Shown here one piece after another: positions 7,899 to 15,563 of a stretch of 15,653 nt of DNA. Each line of letters opens with the position of its first letter. Position 1 is the first letter of the stretch. Source of the stretch: an uncultured Lachnospiraceae bacterium (GTDB lineage: Bacteria > Bacillota > Clostridia > Lachnospirales > Lachnospiraceae); NCBI GenBank assembly GCA_905193085.1, contig CAJJNI010000036.1:1-15653 (forward strand), given 5' to 3'. The notes under the pieces are model-generated. The model made no database searches. It saw only the letters and a list, made by a program, of their open reading frames with translations, and had not been told where the DNA came from. The position numbers and the translations under genes were made by a program.

Positions 7899-9623
7899 TT
7901 AGTTGTTAATATCGTCCGGTTCTTCGTCTGAATTGTCCGGTGCTGCTGTTTCAACAGGTGCGACAGTAGGTTCTAGAGTAGGTTCCGGAGTATGGACTAC
8001 GACAGTAGGTTCCGGAGTAGGTTCTACTGTAACAACCGGTTCTACTGTAACAACTGGTTCTTCTGTTATAACTTCGTCCGGTTCATCTGGTTCTTCGGTG
8101 GCAGGAGCAGTTGTTGCTTTGCTTATATAAGCTGTAGCCGCCGGTTTTTCTGTTTCATAACTGTCATAAGAATCAGTATCATCAGTATTTTCATAAGTGT
8201 CTGGTTCTTTAGTTTTTTTAGTTGAACTTGAATCTGAACTGTCATCGTCACTGCTTGAAGAAGATTTTCCTCGTTTGCTGTCAATATAATCAGAAATGTT
8301 CTGGACAGTTGATGTAGGTTTGTAATTATCCTGATCATATAAATATTTGTGAAGCTCACTTACATCTTTAACTAAGTCCTCAGAAAAGTTATACCAAGTC
8401 TTACTTCCTGAAAGATGATTAGAATCAGACATGTTAAATGGGAATCCCTGCTGGTCTACGATTTCACAGTTTAAAGCATATTTTGCAAGTTCAGCAATTT
8501 CAGACCAGTCAAGACTTGTAACAAGCTGTGGAGCTACGGCTTCAGCAATTTTAAGAATGGTTGAAACACCGGCTCCTTTGGCTTTTTCAAACATCTTCAT
8601 AAGAACTGTTCTCTGACGGGCAGCTCTCTGAAAATCTGTATCACAGTAACGGATTCTTGCATAAGCAGTAGCCTGAACACCATCAAGTTTCTGAACACCG
8701 GGTTTTGTAATATGAGGAGAATTTGAACCTGTAAGTTCATTAATCTCATCAATGTAGTGGTTAATCAAAGGATAAGCATCTCTGTAAGAACCATTTTTGT
8801 TAAACCTTTCAATCTCTCTGTCGAGAATTTCCACTTCAATACCGCCAACAGCGTCAACACACTGTGTAACAATGCTAAAGTCAACTGTAACATAATCTGT
8901 TATATTTAAATCAAGATTACGATTAAGGGCATTGATTGCATTAAGTGCTTTACCTTTTGCATATGCATGGTTGATTTTATCACATTTCATTTTTCCGTTC
9001 TTATCAGTACCGATATTTAAATATGTGTCACGATAAACGGAAAGAAGTTTAATCTGGTTAGTTTCTCTGTTGACATTTACAATCATGATAACATCACTTC
9101 GTGTATCTGAATCATCAATCTGGGTTGTTGTATCTTCGTTCTTTTCACGGGTATCAATACCAAAAACTGCAAGTGTTAAATATCCTTTCATGTGAGCTGC
9201 ATCAGCTTCATTTTCAAAGTTATTATTTACATCAGCCTCGGTATAGCTTTTATCACGGTTTTTATTGACCTGATTCATCGCTTTAATTGCAGGAACTGCG
9301 TATTTTGCGGCAACAATACTTGCAATACTTAATACAAAAACAATTGCAAGAACAATATATAAAATCTTAAATTTCTTTTTCTTTGTCATTGCTTTTTTAC
9401 GTTTCGGACCACCGGTTGATTTACCTGATGAAGGTTTTCTTGGTGGAGTACCGCCGATGTTACTTTTTGCAGAAGGATAACTGCTTCCATGGGAAGGCCT
9501 TTTTGCCGGTGCTGTTGTGCGGGAAGAAGCACTTGCCGGACGTTGTTTTCTTACTGTACCCTGTTGTGCAGGAATCTGTAATTCTTTAGCTCTTTTCTTA
9601 GAATCATTTGAATTTGTTGTCAT
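7899..9623 (-). CDS. LytR-CpsA-Psr (LCP) family cell-wall glycan ligase
   Basis: A 574-aa membrane protein expected to transfer undecaprenyl-linked glycan (teichoic acid or capsule-like polymer) to peptidoglycan on the outer face of the membrane. Residues 1-85 are a long basic Ser/Pro/Lys-rich cytoplasmic tail, and 87-107 form one membrane helix. The LCP domain spans about 147-350, with conserved GIDTR (D157, R159), RSD (175-177), VYRD (R198, D199) and the arginine cluster in IRYCDTDFQRAARQR (325-338). The tail after about 445 is a Ser/Asp-rich stretch and then Pro/Glu/Thr/Val-rich repeats (VVTVEP, TPEPT), probably a wall-spanning spacer. A TGAGGT ribosome site lies eight bases upstream of the ATG. 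The gene starts 21 nt after the sugar-phosphate transferase, so both are probably on one transcript. The glycan it ligates is not known. Confidence 0.92.
   Translation of the reverse strand: MTTNSNDSKKRAKELQIPAQQGTVRKQRPASASSRTTAPAKRPSHGSSYPSAKSNIGGTPPRKPSSGKSTGGPKRKKAMTKKKKFKILYIVLAIVFVLSIASIVAAKYAVPAIKAMNQVNKNRDKSYTEADVNNNFENEADAAHMKGYLTLAVFGIDTREKNEDTTTQIDDSDTRSDVIMIVNVNRETNQIKLLSVYRDTYLNIGTDKNGKMKCDKINHAYAKGKALNAINALNRNLDLNITDYVTVDFSIVTQCVDAVGGIEVEILDREIERFNKNGSYRDAYPLINHYIDEINELTGSNSPHITKPGVQKLDGVQATAYARIRYCDTDFQRAARQRTVLMKMFEKAKGAGVSTILKIAEAVAPQLVTSLDWSEIAELAKYALNCEIVDQQGFPFNMSDSNHLSGSKTWYNFSEDLVKDVSELHKYLYDQDNYKPTSTVQNISDYIDSKRGKSSSSSDDDSSDSSSTKKTKEPDTYENTDDTDSYDSYETEKPAATAYISKATTAPATEEPDEPDEVITEEPVVTVEPVVTVEPTPEPTVVVHTPEPTLEPTVAPVETAAPDNSDEEPDDINN
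8022..8057 (-). repeat. 18-bp tandem duplication in the LCP gene tail
   Basis: Two adjacent 18-bp units differing at one base encode VVTVEP twice. They lie within a longer, looser Pro/Glu/Thr repeat stretch at about 7950-8060. Confidence 0.75.
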
Positions 9624-9644
9624 TAAATTTTACCTCACTAAAAA

Positions 9645-11048
9645 TCAATAAGCATTTTTGTTGATAAAACCTTTGAAAAAGGTTAAAAAAAGGATTTTAA
9701 AATCAAATCCCAGTGTCCAGTTTTCAATATAGTACAAATCATACGCTATTCGTCGTTTTATTGATGTGTTACCCCTGAGTCCGTTTACCTGGGCCCAGCC
9801 GGTCATTCCCGGTCTTACCTGATGTTTAATCATGTAGCGCGGAATTTCTTCTTTGAATTTTTCAACAAAAAATGGTCGTTCCGGTCTTGGTCCTACAAGA
9901 CTCATATCACCTTTTAAAATGTTGAAAAGCTGCGGAAGTTCATCAATGCTTGTCTGTCTTATAAACCTGCCGATACCTGTGACTCGCGGGTCATTTTTCG
10001 TTGTAAAGGCAGTCTTTTCCTTCTCTTCGGGCTGTACTTCCATTGAGCGGAACTTGTACATCTTAAAGCTCTTATTATGAAGTCCTATTCGCTCCTGCTT
10101 GAAAATAAGCGGTCCGGGAGAAGTGATTTTAATAAGAATTGAAACAATAAGCATAATCGGAGAAAACAGTATAATAGCTACTGTTGCACCGAAAATATCG
10201 ACACAGCGTTTTAAAAGCTGGTTCACCATATTATTAAGTGGCACATTGCGGATATTTATGACTGGAAGGCCTAAAACATCTTCCGTATAAGGCCTTGTTG
10301 GAAGAATACTGTTATAATCAGGAATAAACTTTGTATGCACACCTGATTTCTCACATATTTCCACAATGTGTTCAAGCTTGGAATATTCGTTAAGTCCTAA
10401 AGTTATTGCAATTTCATCTAAGCTGTTTTCTGGTAGGATTGTAAGCAGGTCATTAGTAGGACCAAGTACGGAAATCCCCTTATACAAGGTTCCCGGCTTG
10501 ACGGTATCATCTAATATCCCATGTATATTATAACCCCATTGAGGATTTGCCAGAATCCTGTCGATATAAGCTTCAGCAGCACGGCTGTATCCCACCAGAA
10601 GAATGTGTTTTAAATTAAAGCCCTGACGCCTTATTTTATTAAGCGTAAAACGGATAAGATTACGGGTAATAATTTCCAGGTAGACATTCACCGTATAGAA
10701 GAAAAACAGCATCTGTCTGGAAAATGTATTAAGCTTAAGTAGATAAAGCACTAAAATAAATGCTAAAAGACCAATTGTATTAGCTTTTATAATCTGAGCT
10801 ATTTCAGTCCGTCGTCCCGAAAGACGCTTTGGCCTGTATAAGTGAAAACAATAATATAAAATTAAATATCCCGGTATAACACCAACAAGTGCAAACATAT
10901 ACTGTTTGAAAGAAAGCCATTCTCCAAACAGGGGGAGAAGTCCGCTGCGGAACTTAAGCCACCAGGATAAAATATAGGAAATAACGATAATCAGAGCATC
11001 GACTAATACCTGTATACGGTTTAGTCTCTTTTGGTTATTTTTAATCAA
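9645..11048 (-). CDS. Polyprenyl glycosylphosphotransferase (initiating sugar-phosphate transferase, WcaJ/CpsE type)
   Basis: The 467-aa inner-membrane enzyme should transfer a hexose-1-phosphate, often glucose-1-phosphate, from a UDP-sugar to undecaprenyl phosphate, the first step of surface polysaccharide synthesis. Four hydrophobic segments (about 13-33, 49-70, 88-106, 112-128) precede a Rossmann-like CoA_binding_3 region with HILLVGYSRAAEAYID (149-163). The catalytic bacterial sugar transferase domain (about 278-467) has a hydrophobic hairpin (287-308), KFRSM (332-336), the Asp-Glu dyad D369-E370, GPRPE (386-390) and RPGMTGWAQVNG (412-423). The start is TTG at 11048, supported by an AGGTGA site six bases upstream. 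The LCP gene follows 21 nt downstream, which couples chain initiation with wall attachment. The length matches full-size family members. Sugar specificity is not readable. Confidence 0.92.
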   Translation of the reverse strand: MIKNNQKRLNRIQVLVDALIIVISYILSWWLKFRSGLLPLFGEWLSFKQYMFALVGVIPGYLILYYCFHLYRPKRLSGRRTEIAQIIKANTIGLLAFILVLYLLKLNTFSRQMLFFFYTVNVYLEIITRNLIRFTLNKIRRQGFNLKHILLVGYSRAAEAYIDRILANPQWGYNIHGILDDTVKPGTLYKGISVLGPTNDLLTILPENSLDEIAITLGLNEYSKLEHIVEICEKSGVHTKFIPDYNSILPTRPYTEDVLGLPVINIRNVPLNNMVNQLLKRCVDIFGATVAIILFSPIMLIVSILIKITSPGPLIFKQERIGLHNKSFKMYKFRSMEVQPEEKEKTAFTTKNDPRVTGIGRFIRQTSIDELPQLFNILKGDMSLVGPRPERPFFVEKFKEEIPRYMIKHQVRPGMTGWAQVNGLRGNTSIKRRIAYDLYYIENWTLGFDFKILFLTFFKGFINKNAY

Positions 11049-11053
11049 TGGCT

Positions 11054-11060
11054 CTCACCT
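11054..11060 (-). promoter_or_regulatory. Ribosome binding site supporting a TTG start
   Basis: AGGTGAG on the minus strand lies just upstream of TTG at 11048. No nearby in-frame ATG has comparable support, and the TTG gives the full hydrophobic N-terminus of the family. Confidence 0.6.
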
Positions 11061-11098
11061 TATCTTTTTATAAATATATTATTTTCTAATATTTACTA

Positions 11099-11127
11099 AT
11101 CATACACTATTTTAACAAAAAGAACAA
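11099..11127 (-). promoter_or_regulatory. Predicted promoter of the sugar-phosphate transferase/LCP transcript
   Basis: On the minus strand TTGTTC (11127-11122), a 17-bp spacer and TATGAT (11104-11099) lie about 50 nt before the TTG start. The -10 matches five of six bases and the -35 is weak. Confidence 0.45.
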
Positions 11128-11192
11128 TATTTTTTTAGATAAAACACAAAAATTTAAAAAAATATGATTTGCAACTCTGTTAATCTGTACTC

Positions 11193-11221
11193 TTGACGGT
11201 AATTGGCTGGTATAGTATAAT
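11193..11221 (+). promoter_or_regulatory. Strong predicted sigma-A promoter of glmS
   Basis: TTGACG (11193-11198), exactly 17 bp, then a perfect TATAAT (11216-11221). The expected start near 11228 gives a leader of only about 45 nt before the glmS ATG. Confidence 0.82.
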
Positions 11222-11272
11222 TGTCACAAAATTTGTTTTGGTTAATTGGTTACAATATGGAGGTAGTGTAAG

Positions 11273-13108
11273 ATGTGTGGAATAGTTGGATATATTGGAG
11301 AACAGCAGGCTGCTCCGATTTTGCTTGATGGTCTGGCAAAATTAGAATACAGAGGTTATGATTCAGCAGGAATCGCTGTTTATAATGGCCAGAATATAGA
11401 TATGGTTAAATCAGTAGGACGACTTAAAGTTTTAAGTGAGCTTACTCATGATGGAACAACACTTCCGGGAAAAAGCGGAATAGGACATACAAGATGGGCT
11501 ACACATGGTTCACCTACTAATGAAAATGCACATCCACATTATAATAAAGATGGTTCTATAGCTGTAGTACATAATGGGATTATTGAAAATTATATAAAAT
11601 TAAAGAACAAGCTTCTTAATAAAGGGTATGAATTCAAGTCAGAAACAGATACGGAAGTAGTTGCACATCTTCTTGATTACTACAATACAGGAGATCCTTT
11701 AGAGACAATAATTAAAGTGTTACAGAGAATTGAAGGTTCATATGCACTCGGAATTATGTTCAAAGATCATCCTGATGAAATTTATGCGGTAAGAAAAGAC
11801 AGTCCTCTTATTGTTGGACACACCAAAGATGGAAATATACTGGCATCTGATGTTCCTGCTGTGCTTAAATATACAAGAAGTGTGTATTTCATACAGAATG
11901 ATGAGATAGTCCGTCTTACTAAAGATGATATGACATTCTTTAATATAGATGAGGAAGAAATTGAAAAAGAACCTACAACTATAGAATGGGATGTTGCAGC
12001 AGCTGAAAAGGGCGGCTACGAGCATTATATGTTAAAAGAAATGTATGAGCAGCCAAAGGCCGTTAAGGACACTATTTTCCCGGCAGACCCAAGAATTGTA
12101 GATGGAAAAGTTGTAATCCGGGAACTTGGTATGTCAAAAGAAGATATACTTAAAATAAAGAAAATTTATATTGTTGCCTGTGGTTCGGCCTACCATGCAG
12201 GTGTTACAGGAAAATATGTAATAGAGGGTCTCGCAAGAATACCGGTTGAAGTAGACCTTGCGTCAGAATTCCGTTATCGTGACCCGATTTATGAAGAGGA
12301 CAGTCTTGTAATAATAATAAGCCAGTCAGGTGAGACAGCAGATTCACTTGCCGCACTTAGAGATGCAAAAGCACATGGCATTAAAGTCCTTGGAATTGTC
12401 AATGTTGTAGGAAGTTCAATTTCCAGAGAGGCAGACAGTGTTATGTATACATGGGCAGGTCCTGAAATTGCGGTTGCTACAACTAAAGCATACAGTTCGC
12501 AGTTAATTGCATTGTATCTTCTTGCAATGAATTTTGCACAGGAGAGAGGAACTGTTTCAGAGGAAGAAATCGGTGAGCTTATCAAAGATTTAATTAAGCT
12601 TCCTGAGCAGATAGAACTTCTTCTTGCAAGCAAAGAGAAAGTCCAGAAATTTGCCAACCGCTATATTGCAGCGCAGAGTGTATTCTTTATAGGAAGAGGA
12701 ATTGATTATGCTATTTCTCTGGAAGGTTCACTCAAGCTTAAAGAAATATCATACATTCATTCAGAAGCATATGCAGCAGGAGAATTAAAACATGGTACAA
12801 TTTCTCTTATAGAAGAAGGAACACTTGTTACCGCTGTTTTAACTCAGGAGTATTTATATAAGAAGACAATAAGTAATATGGTCGAAGTCCGTTCAAGAGG
12901 AGCATTTGTTCTTGCTGTTACAAATGAGGGCAACACAGAAGTTGAAAAGACTGCCGATTATGTAATTTATATACCGCAGACTAATAAATATTTCACAAAC
13001 TCTCTTGCAATAATACCGCTTCAGTTATTTGGTTATTATGTTGCAGTGGGAAAAGGCTGTGATGTTGATAAACCAAGAAATCTTGCTAAATCAGTTACTG
13101 TAGAATAG
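11273..13108 (+). CDS. glmS: Glutamine-fructose-6-phosphate aminotransferase (isomerizing)
   Basis: This cytosolic enzyme (611 aa) makes glucosamine-6-phosphate from fructose-6-phosphate and glutamine, the entry step to UDP-GlcNAc, peptidoglycan and amino-sugar glycans. The N-terminal glutaminase domain starts MCGIVGYIG with nucleophile C2 (after Met removal), followed by YRGYDSAG, HTRWATHG and HNGIIENY. Two SIS domains follow: VACGSAYHAG and SQSGETADS in the first, and SLEGSLKLKEISYIHSEA in the second. The canonical C-terminus KPRNLAKSVTVE is intact. A GGAGG site lies nine bases upstream of ATG. The gene has its own strong promoter and terminator and is monocistronic. I see no glmS ribozyme in the short leader. 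Confidence 0.97.
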   Translation: MCGIVGYIGEQQAAPILLDGLAKLEYRGYDSAGIAVYNGQNIDMVKSVGRLKVLSELTHDGTTLPGKSGIGHTRWATHGSPTNENAHPHYNKDGSIAVVHNGIIENYIKLKNKLLNKGYEFKSETDTEVVAHLLDYYNTGDPLETIIKVLQRIEGSYALGIMFKDHPDEIYAVRKDSPLIVGHTKDGNILASDVPAVLKYTRSVYFIQNDEIVRLTKDDMTFFNIDEEEIEKEPTTIEWDVAAAEKGGYEHYMLKEMYEQPKAVKDTIFPADPRIVDGKVVIRELGMSKEDILKIKKIYIVACGSAYHAGVTGKYVIEGLARIPVEVDLASEFRYRDPIYEEDSLVIIISQSGETADSLAALRDAKAHGIKVLGIVNVVGSSISREADSVMYTWAGPEIAVATTKAYSSQLIALYLLAMNFAQERGTVSEEEIGELIKDLIKLPEQIELLLASKEKVQKFANRYIAAQSVFFIGRGIDYAISLEGSLKLKEISYIHSEAYAAGELKHGTISLIEEGTLVTAVLTQEYLYKKTISNMVEVRSRGAFVLAVTNEGNTEVEKTADYVIYIPQTNKYFTNSLAIIPLQLFGYYVAVGKGCDVDKPRNLAKSVTVE

Positions 13109-13150
13109 TGAAAATCTGATTTGTGAAATAATATGTGAACATAAATCATG

Positions 13151-13184
13151 AAAACCCCGGTGCAGAATGTGCGCTGGGGTTTTT
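13151..13184 (+). terminator. Rho-independent terminator of glmS
   Basis: A 14-bp stem AAAACCCCGGTGCA/TGCGCTGGGGTTTT with two G-U pairs and a five-base loop is followed by a T-run. It lies 43 nt after the glmS stop. Confidence 0.92.
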
Positions 13185-13265
13185 GCCTGTAATAAAGGCT
13201 TTTTTCGGCATTTTGTTTAAAAATCTGTCACATTTGTGTCATCAAAACATCAACAAAAGTACAAA

Positions 13266-13286
13266 GTGTTTTAAAAGTTTAAACAC
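13266..13286. promoter_or_regulatory. Imperfect inverted repeat upstream of htrA, possible operator
   Basis: The outer arms GTGTTT and AAACAC frame an AT-rich centre. The site overlaps where a -35 element of the htrA promoter would lie. A second imperfect dyad, TGTCACA-TT-TGTGTCA, is at 13226-13241. Stress control of htrA is common in Gram-positive bacteria, but these sites match no operator I can name. Confidence 0.3.
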
Positions 13287-13304
13287 AATTAAGTCACAAT
13301 TGAT

Positions 13305-13313
13305 TGTTACACT
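13305..13313 (+). promoter_or_regulatory. Possible extended -10 promoter of htrA
   Basis: TGT-TACACT fits an extended -10 element about 50 nt before the htrA start. No clear -35 hexamer is visible, so the call is tentative. Confidence 0.3.
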
Positions 13314-13364
13314 AAGAACAAGTTAAAAGAAAAAACAAAGTTAATTCTGAAAGGAGTTTTTAAT

Positions 13365-15002
13365 ATGTATAACGAGAACGAAAGAAACAATGAAATGGGA
13401 AATGAGGAAAATGTAACTTCTTCACAGACAAACTACACAGCACAGTCAGGTGATACATCAACTGATACAACATCATATGCGTCAGCAGGAAATACATCAT
13501 CAGATACAACATCATATGCATCAGCAGGAAATACATCAACTGATACAGCATCATATGCATCAGCAGGAAATACATCAACTGATACAACATATACAGCATC
13601 ACAGAATACAGGTGCTGATACAACATATAATACATCAGGTACAGGAACAGAAAGTTCAACATACAGATACGACCGTTCTTATTATGAACAGAATCGTGAT
13701 GAGAATAATTCATATCAGTATCAGCAGACATATACTTCTGCACAGGCTGAAGACCCTAAGGAAGCAAAGAAGAGAGCTAAGCAGCTGAAGAAGCAGCAGA
13801 GAAAGGCAAAGAATAAAGGCAGAGCACCAAAGGTAGCAATTGCTGTGGCAGGTCTTGTAGCAGTAGCTGCAGTATCTGTTGGAAGCACATATGCATCATT
13901 TCAGTTATTAAAAGATGATTCATCAGACAAGATGGTGATACAGTCTACTAATTCGAATGCAGCCAGCACAGTTAAGAAAGTTTCAACTACTAATTCAGAA
14001 AGTACAGTAGTTACAACAGATGTTTCATCAATGGTGTCCGATGTAATGCCCAGCGTTGTAACAATAAGTAATGTCGGAACAGAGACATACAACAGCCTGT
14101 TTGGACAGTCAGGAACATATGAATATACCAGCAGCGGTTCAGGTATTATCGTAGGACAGAGCGATGATGAGTTACTTATAGCGACTAACCATCATGTAAT
14201 ATCCGGTTCAGATAAGATAAATGTTACATTTGTAGACGGCAAAGAATATACAGCTAATATTAAAGGCTCAGACAGTACAATCGATATAGCTGTTATAGCA
14301 ATTCCACTTTCAGACCTTGATGATGATACATTAAATCAGATTAAGGTTGCAACACTCGGAGATTCATCAAAACTTTCAGTTGGTGAACCTGCAATTGCAA
14401 TTGGTAATGCAATGGGTTATGGCCAGTCAGTTACAACAGGTGTTATAAGTGCACTTAACCGTGAAGTAACAGTTGATAATGTTACAAATACACTTATCCA
14501 GACAGATGCAGCTATCAATCCTGGTAACAGCGGCGGAGCTCTTCTTAACCTTGCCGGTGAAGTAATTGGTATAAATTCAGTCAAATATGCATCTACAGAA
14601 GTAGAAGGAATGGGCTATGCAATTCCAATCTCAGATGTAACGGATGTTATAAATGACATGATGAATAATGAGACTAAGAAGAAAGCTGATAACAGCGGAT
14701 ATCTTGGAATCAAGGCAATGGAAATCAATTCTTCAGTATCACAGGCTTATAACATGCCACAGGGTGTTTATGTAGCAGATGTTGAGTCAGACGGAGCAGC
14801 AGATAAAGCCGGTATCAAGAAGGGTGATATTATCACTAAGATTGCAGGAACAACAGTATCTTCATCAGAAGACCTTACAACAGAACTTGAATATCATGAA
14901 GCAGGAAGCAAGGTAGAAATAGTAGTACAGTCTCCTGTAGACAGTGGTTATGGATATACAGAAAAGACTTATGAAGTAACACTCGATAAGAAAGCTGAAT
15001 AA
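13365..15002 (+). CDS. htrA: HtrA/DegP-like membrane-anchored serine protease with PDZ domain
   Basis: A 545-aa protease that should degrade misfolded exported proteins outside the membrane. Residues 1-130 are a low-complexity Ser/Thr/Asn/Tyr/Gln-rich cytoplasmic tail containing a 13-aa tandem repeat (about 34-76). A basic stretch (131-153) and one membrane helix (about 155-176) follow. The trypsin-like domain (about 215-435) has the full triad: H277 in TNHHV, D307 in STIDIAV and S389 in NPGNSGGAL. One PDZ domain covers about 440-540, with YLGI and GVYVADVESDGAADKAGIKKGD. AAGGAG lies eight bases before the ATG. The gene is monocistronic, between the glmS terminator and its own. The catalytic part is standard. 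The cytoplasmic tail is unusually long compared with typical Gram-positive HtrA proteins, whose N-terminal part is shorter. Confidence 0.93.
   Translation: MYNENERNNEMGNEENVTSSQTNYTAQSGDTSTDTTSYASAGNTSSDTTSYASAGNTSTDTASYASAGNTSTDTTYTASQNTGADTTYNTSGTGTESSTYRYDRSYYEQNRDENNSYQYQQTYTSAQAEDPKEAKKRAKQLKKQQRKAKNKGRAPKVAIAVAGLVAVAAVSVGSTYASFQLLKDDSSDKMVIQSTNSNAASTVKKVSTTNSESTVVTTDVSSMVSDVMPSVVTISNVGTETYNSLFGQSGTYEYTSSGSGIIVGQSDDELLIATNHHVISGSDKINVTFVDGKEYTANIKGSDSTIDIAVIAIPLSDLDDDTLNQIKVATLGDSSKLSVGEPAIAIGNAMGYGQSVTTGVISALNREVTVDNVTNTLIQTDAAINPGNSGGALLNLAGEVIGINSVKYASTEVEGMGYAIPISDVTDVINDMMNNETKKKADNSGYLGIKAMEINSSVSQAYNMPQGVYVADVESDGAADKAGIKKGDIITKIAGTTVSSSEDLTTELEYHEAGSKVEIVVQSPVDSGYGYTEKTYEVTLDKKAE
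13464..13592 (+). repeat. 39-bp coding tandem repeats in htrA
   Basis: Three nearly identical 39-bp units (13464-13502, 13503-13541, 13542-13580) and a 12-bp partial unit encode the 13-mer DTTSYASAGNTSS or close variants. Units differ at only a few bases, which suggests recent slippage-type expansion. The frame is kept whatever the copy number. Confidence 0.93.
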
Positions 15003-15041
15003 AATAAAAAATATTACATTCTAAAAAAATATAACAACAGA

Positions 15042-15092
15042 AAAAAGACCATCACTAAAGCGGTTAATAATTGTTTAAGTGATGGTCTTTTT
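15042..15092 (+). terminator. Rho-independent terminator after htrA
   Basis: AAAAAGACCATCACT pairs perfectly with AGTGATGGTCTTTTT around an AT-rich loop of about 20 nt. It ends in a T-run and starts about 40 nt past the htrA stop. The A-run on the other side could also allow function on the minus strand. Confidence 0.9.
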
Positions 15093-15093
15093 A

Positions 15094-15108
15094 TGGGCAA
15101 CGAGCCAA
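15094..15108 (+). repeat. Shared 15-nt intergenic motif, copy 2
   Basis: TGGGCAACGAGCCAA lies directly after the T-run of the htrA terminator. It differs by one base from the minus-strand copy at 7783-7797. Similarity stops after the motif. Confidence 0.5.
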
Positions 15109-15156
15109 AGTTTGTGTTTTTCATAGTTACGCATACAATGAATTAAATACATTTAC

Positions 15157-15185
15157 TTGACTATACAACAAATTTGATGTATTCT
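15157..15185 (+). promoter_or_regulatory. Predicted sigma-A promoter of the toxin-antitoxin operon
   Basis: TTGACT (15157-15162), a 17-bp spacer and TATTCT (15180-15185) lie about 40 nt before the toxin start. Such promoters are usually autorepressed by the antitoxin, but I see no certain operator. Confidence 0.55.
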
Positions 15186-15225
15186 AATAATAGAAAAGAA
15201 AGCAAAAGAGAGGGAGAGTGTACTA

Positions 15226-15561
15226 ATGAATCGAACTTTTATAGAGGTACCAACATTTACACGTAAATGGCATGAATTAGGTTTAACTGATAATAATTTA
15301 AGAGATTTACAGAATATATTATTGAATAACCCCAAATATGGAGATAATATACAGGGAACAGGTGGATTAAGAAAAATTCGTGTACCAATGGAAAATAAAG
15401 GTAAAGGCAAACGAGGTGGTGCAAGAGTATTATATATTGATATTGAGATGAAAGAGAAAATATATTTTATCAATGTATATACCAAAGATGAAAAGTCTGA
15501 TTTAACACCTGACGAAAAGAAAGCATTTAAGGCAGTAATTAAAGTTTTAAAGGAGGAATAA
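15226..15561 (+). CDS. RelE/HigB-type toxin of a type II toxin-antitoxin system
   Basis: A 111-aa basic cytosolic protein resembling the RelE/ParE superfamily, nearest in style to HigB-type ribosome-dependent mRNA interferases. Visible features are an N-terminal beta strand with FTRKWHELG, a middle GTGGLRKIRVP strand followed by a basic glycine-rich KGKGKRGGARVLYID, the strand YFINVYTKDEK, and the closing helix LTPDEKKAFKAVIKVLKEE. All are typical of this group. An AGGGAG site lies upstream of the ATG. The antitoxin ATG follows two bases after the stop, and its AGGAGG site lies inside the toxin end, so translation is coupled. Toxin-before-antitoxin order is the HigBA arrangement. Activity is inferred from fold and context only. 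Confidence 0.87.
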   Translation: MNRTFIEVPTFTRKWHELGLTDNNLRDLQNILLNNPKYGDNIQGTGGLRKIRVPMENKGKGKRGGARVLYIDIEMKEKIYFINVYTKDEKSDLTPDEKKAFKAVIKVLKEE

Positions 15562-15563
15562 TT

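Noticed and set aside
7903..8130. Plus-strand open frame rich in Ser, Thr, Val and Gly
   Set aside because: It is the antisense image of the Pro/Glu/Thr repeat tail of the LCP gene and has no ribosome site.
11049..11272. glmS ribozyme or other riboswitch upstream of glmS
   Set aside because: The promoter lies only about 45 nt before the likely transcript leader ends, and the upstream DNA is plain AT-rich without a recognisable ribozyme core.
13135..13326. Small open frame of 63 codons after glmS
   Set aside because: It runs through the glmS terminator hairpin, lacks a ribosome site and has no protein-like composition.
13464..13592. Short CRISPR-like array
   Set aside because: The units are directly adjacent with no spacers and encode a regular in-frame peptide repeat.
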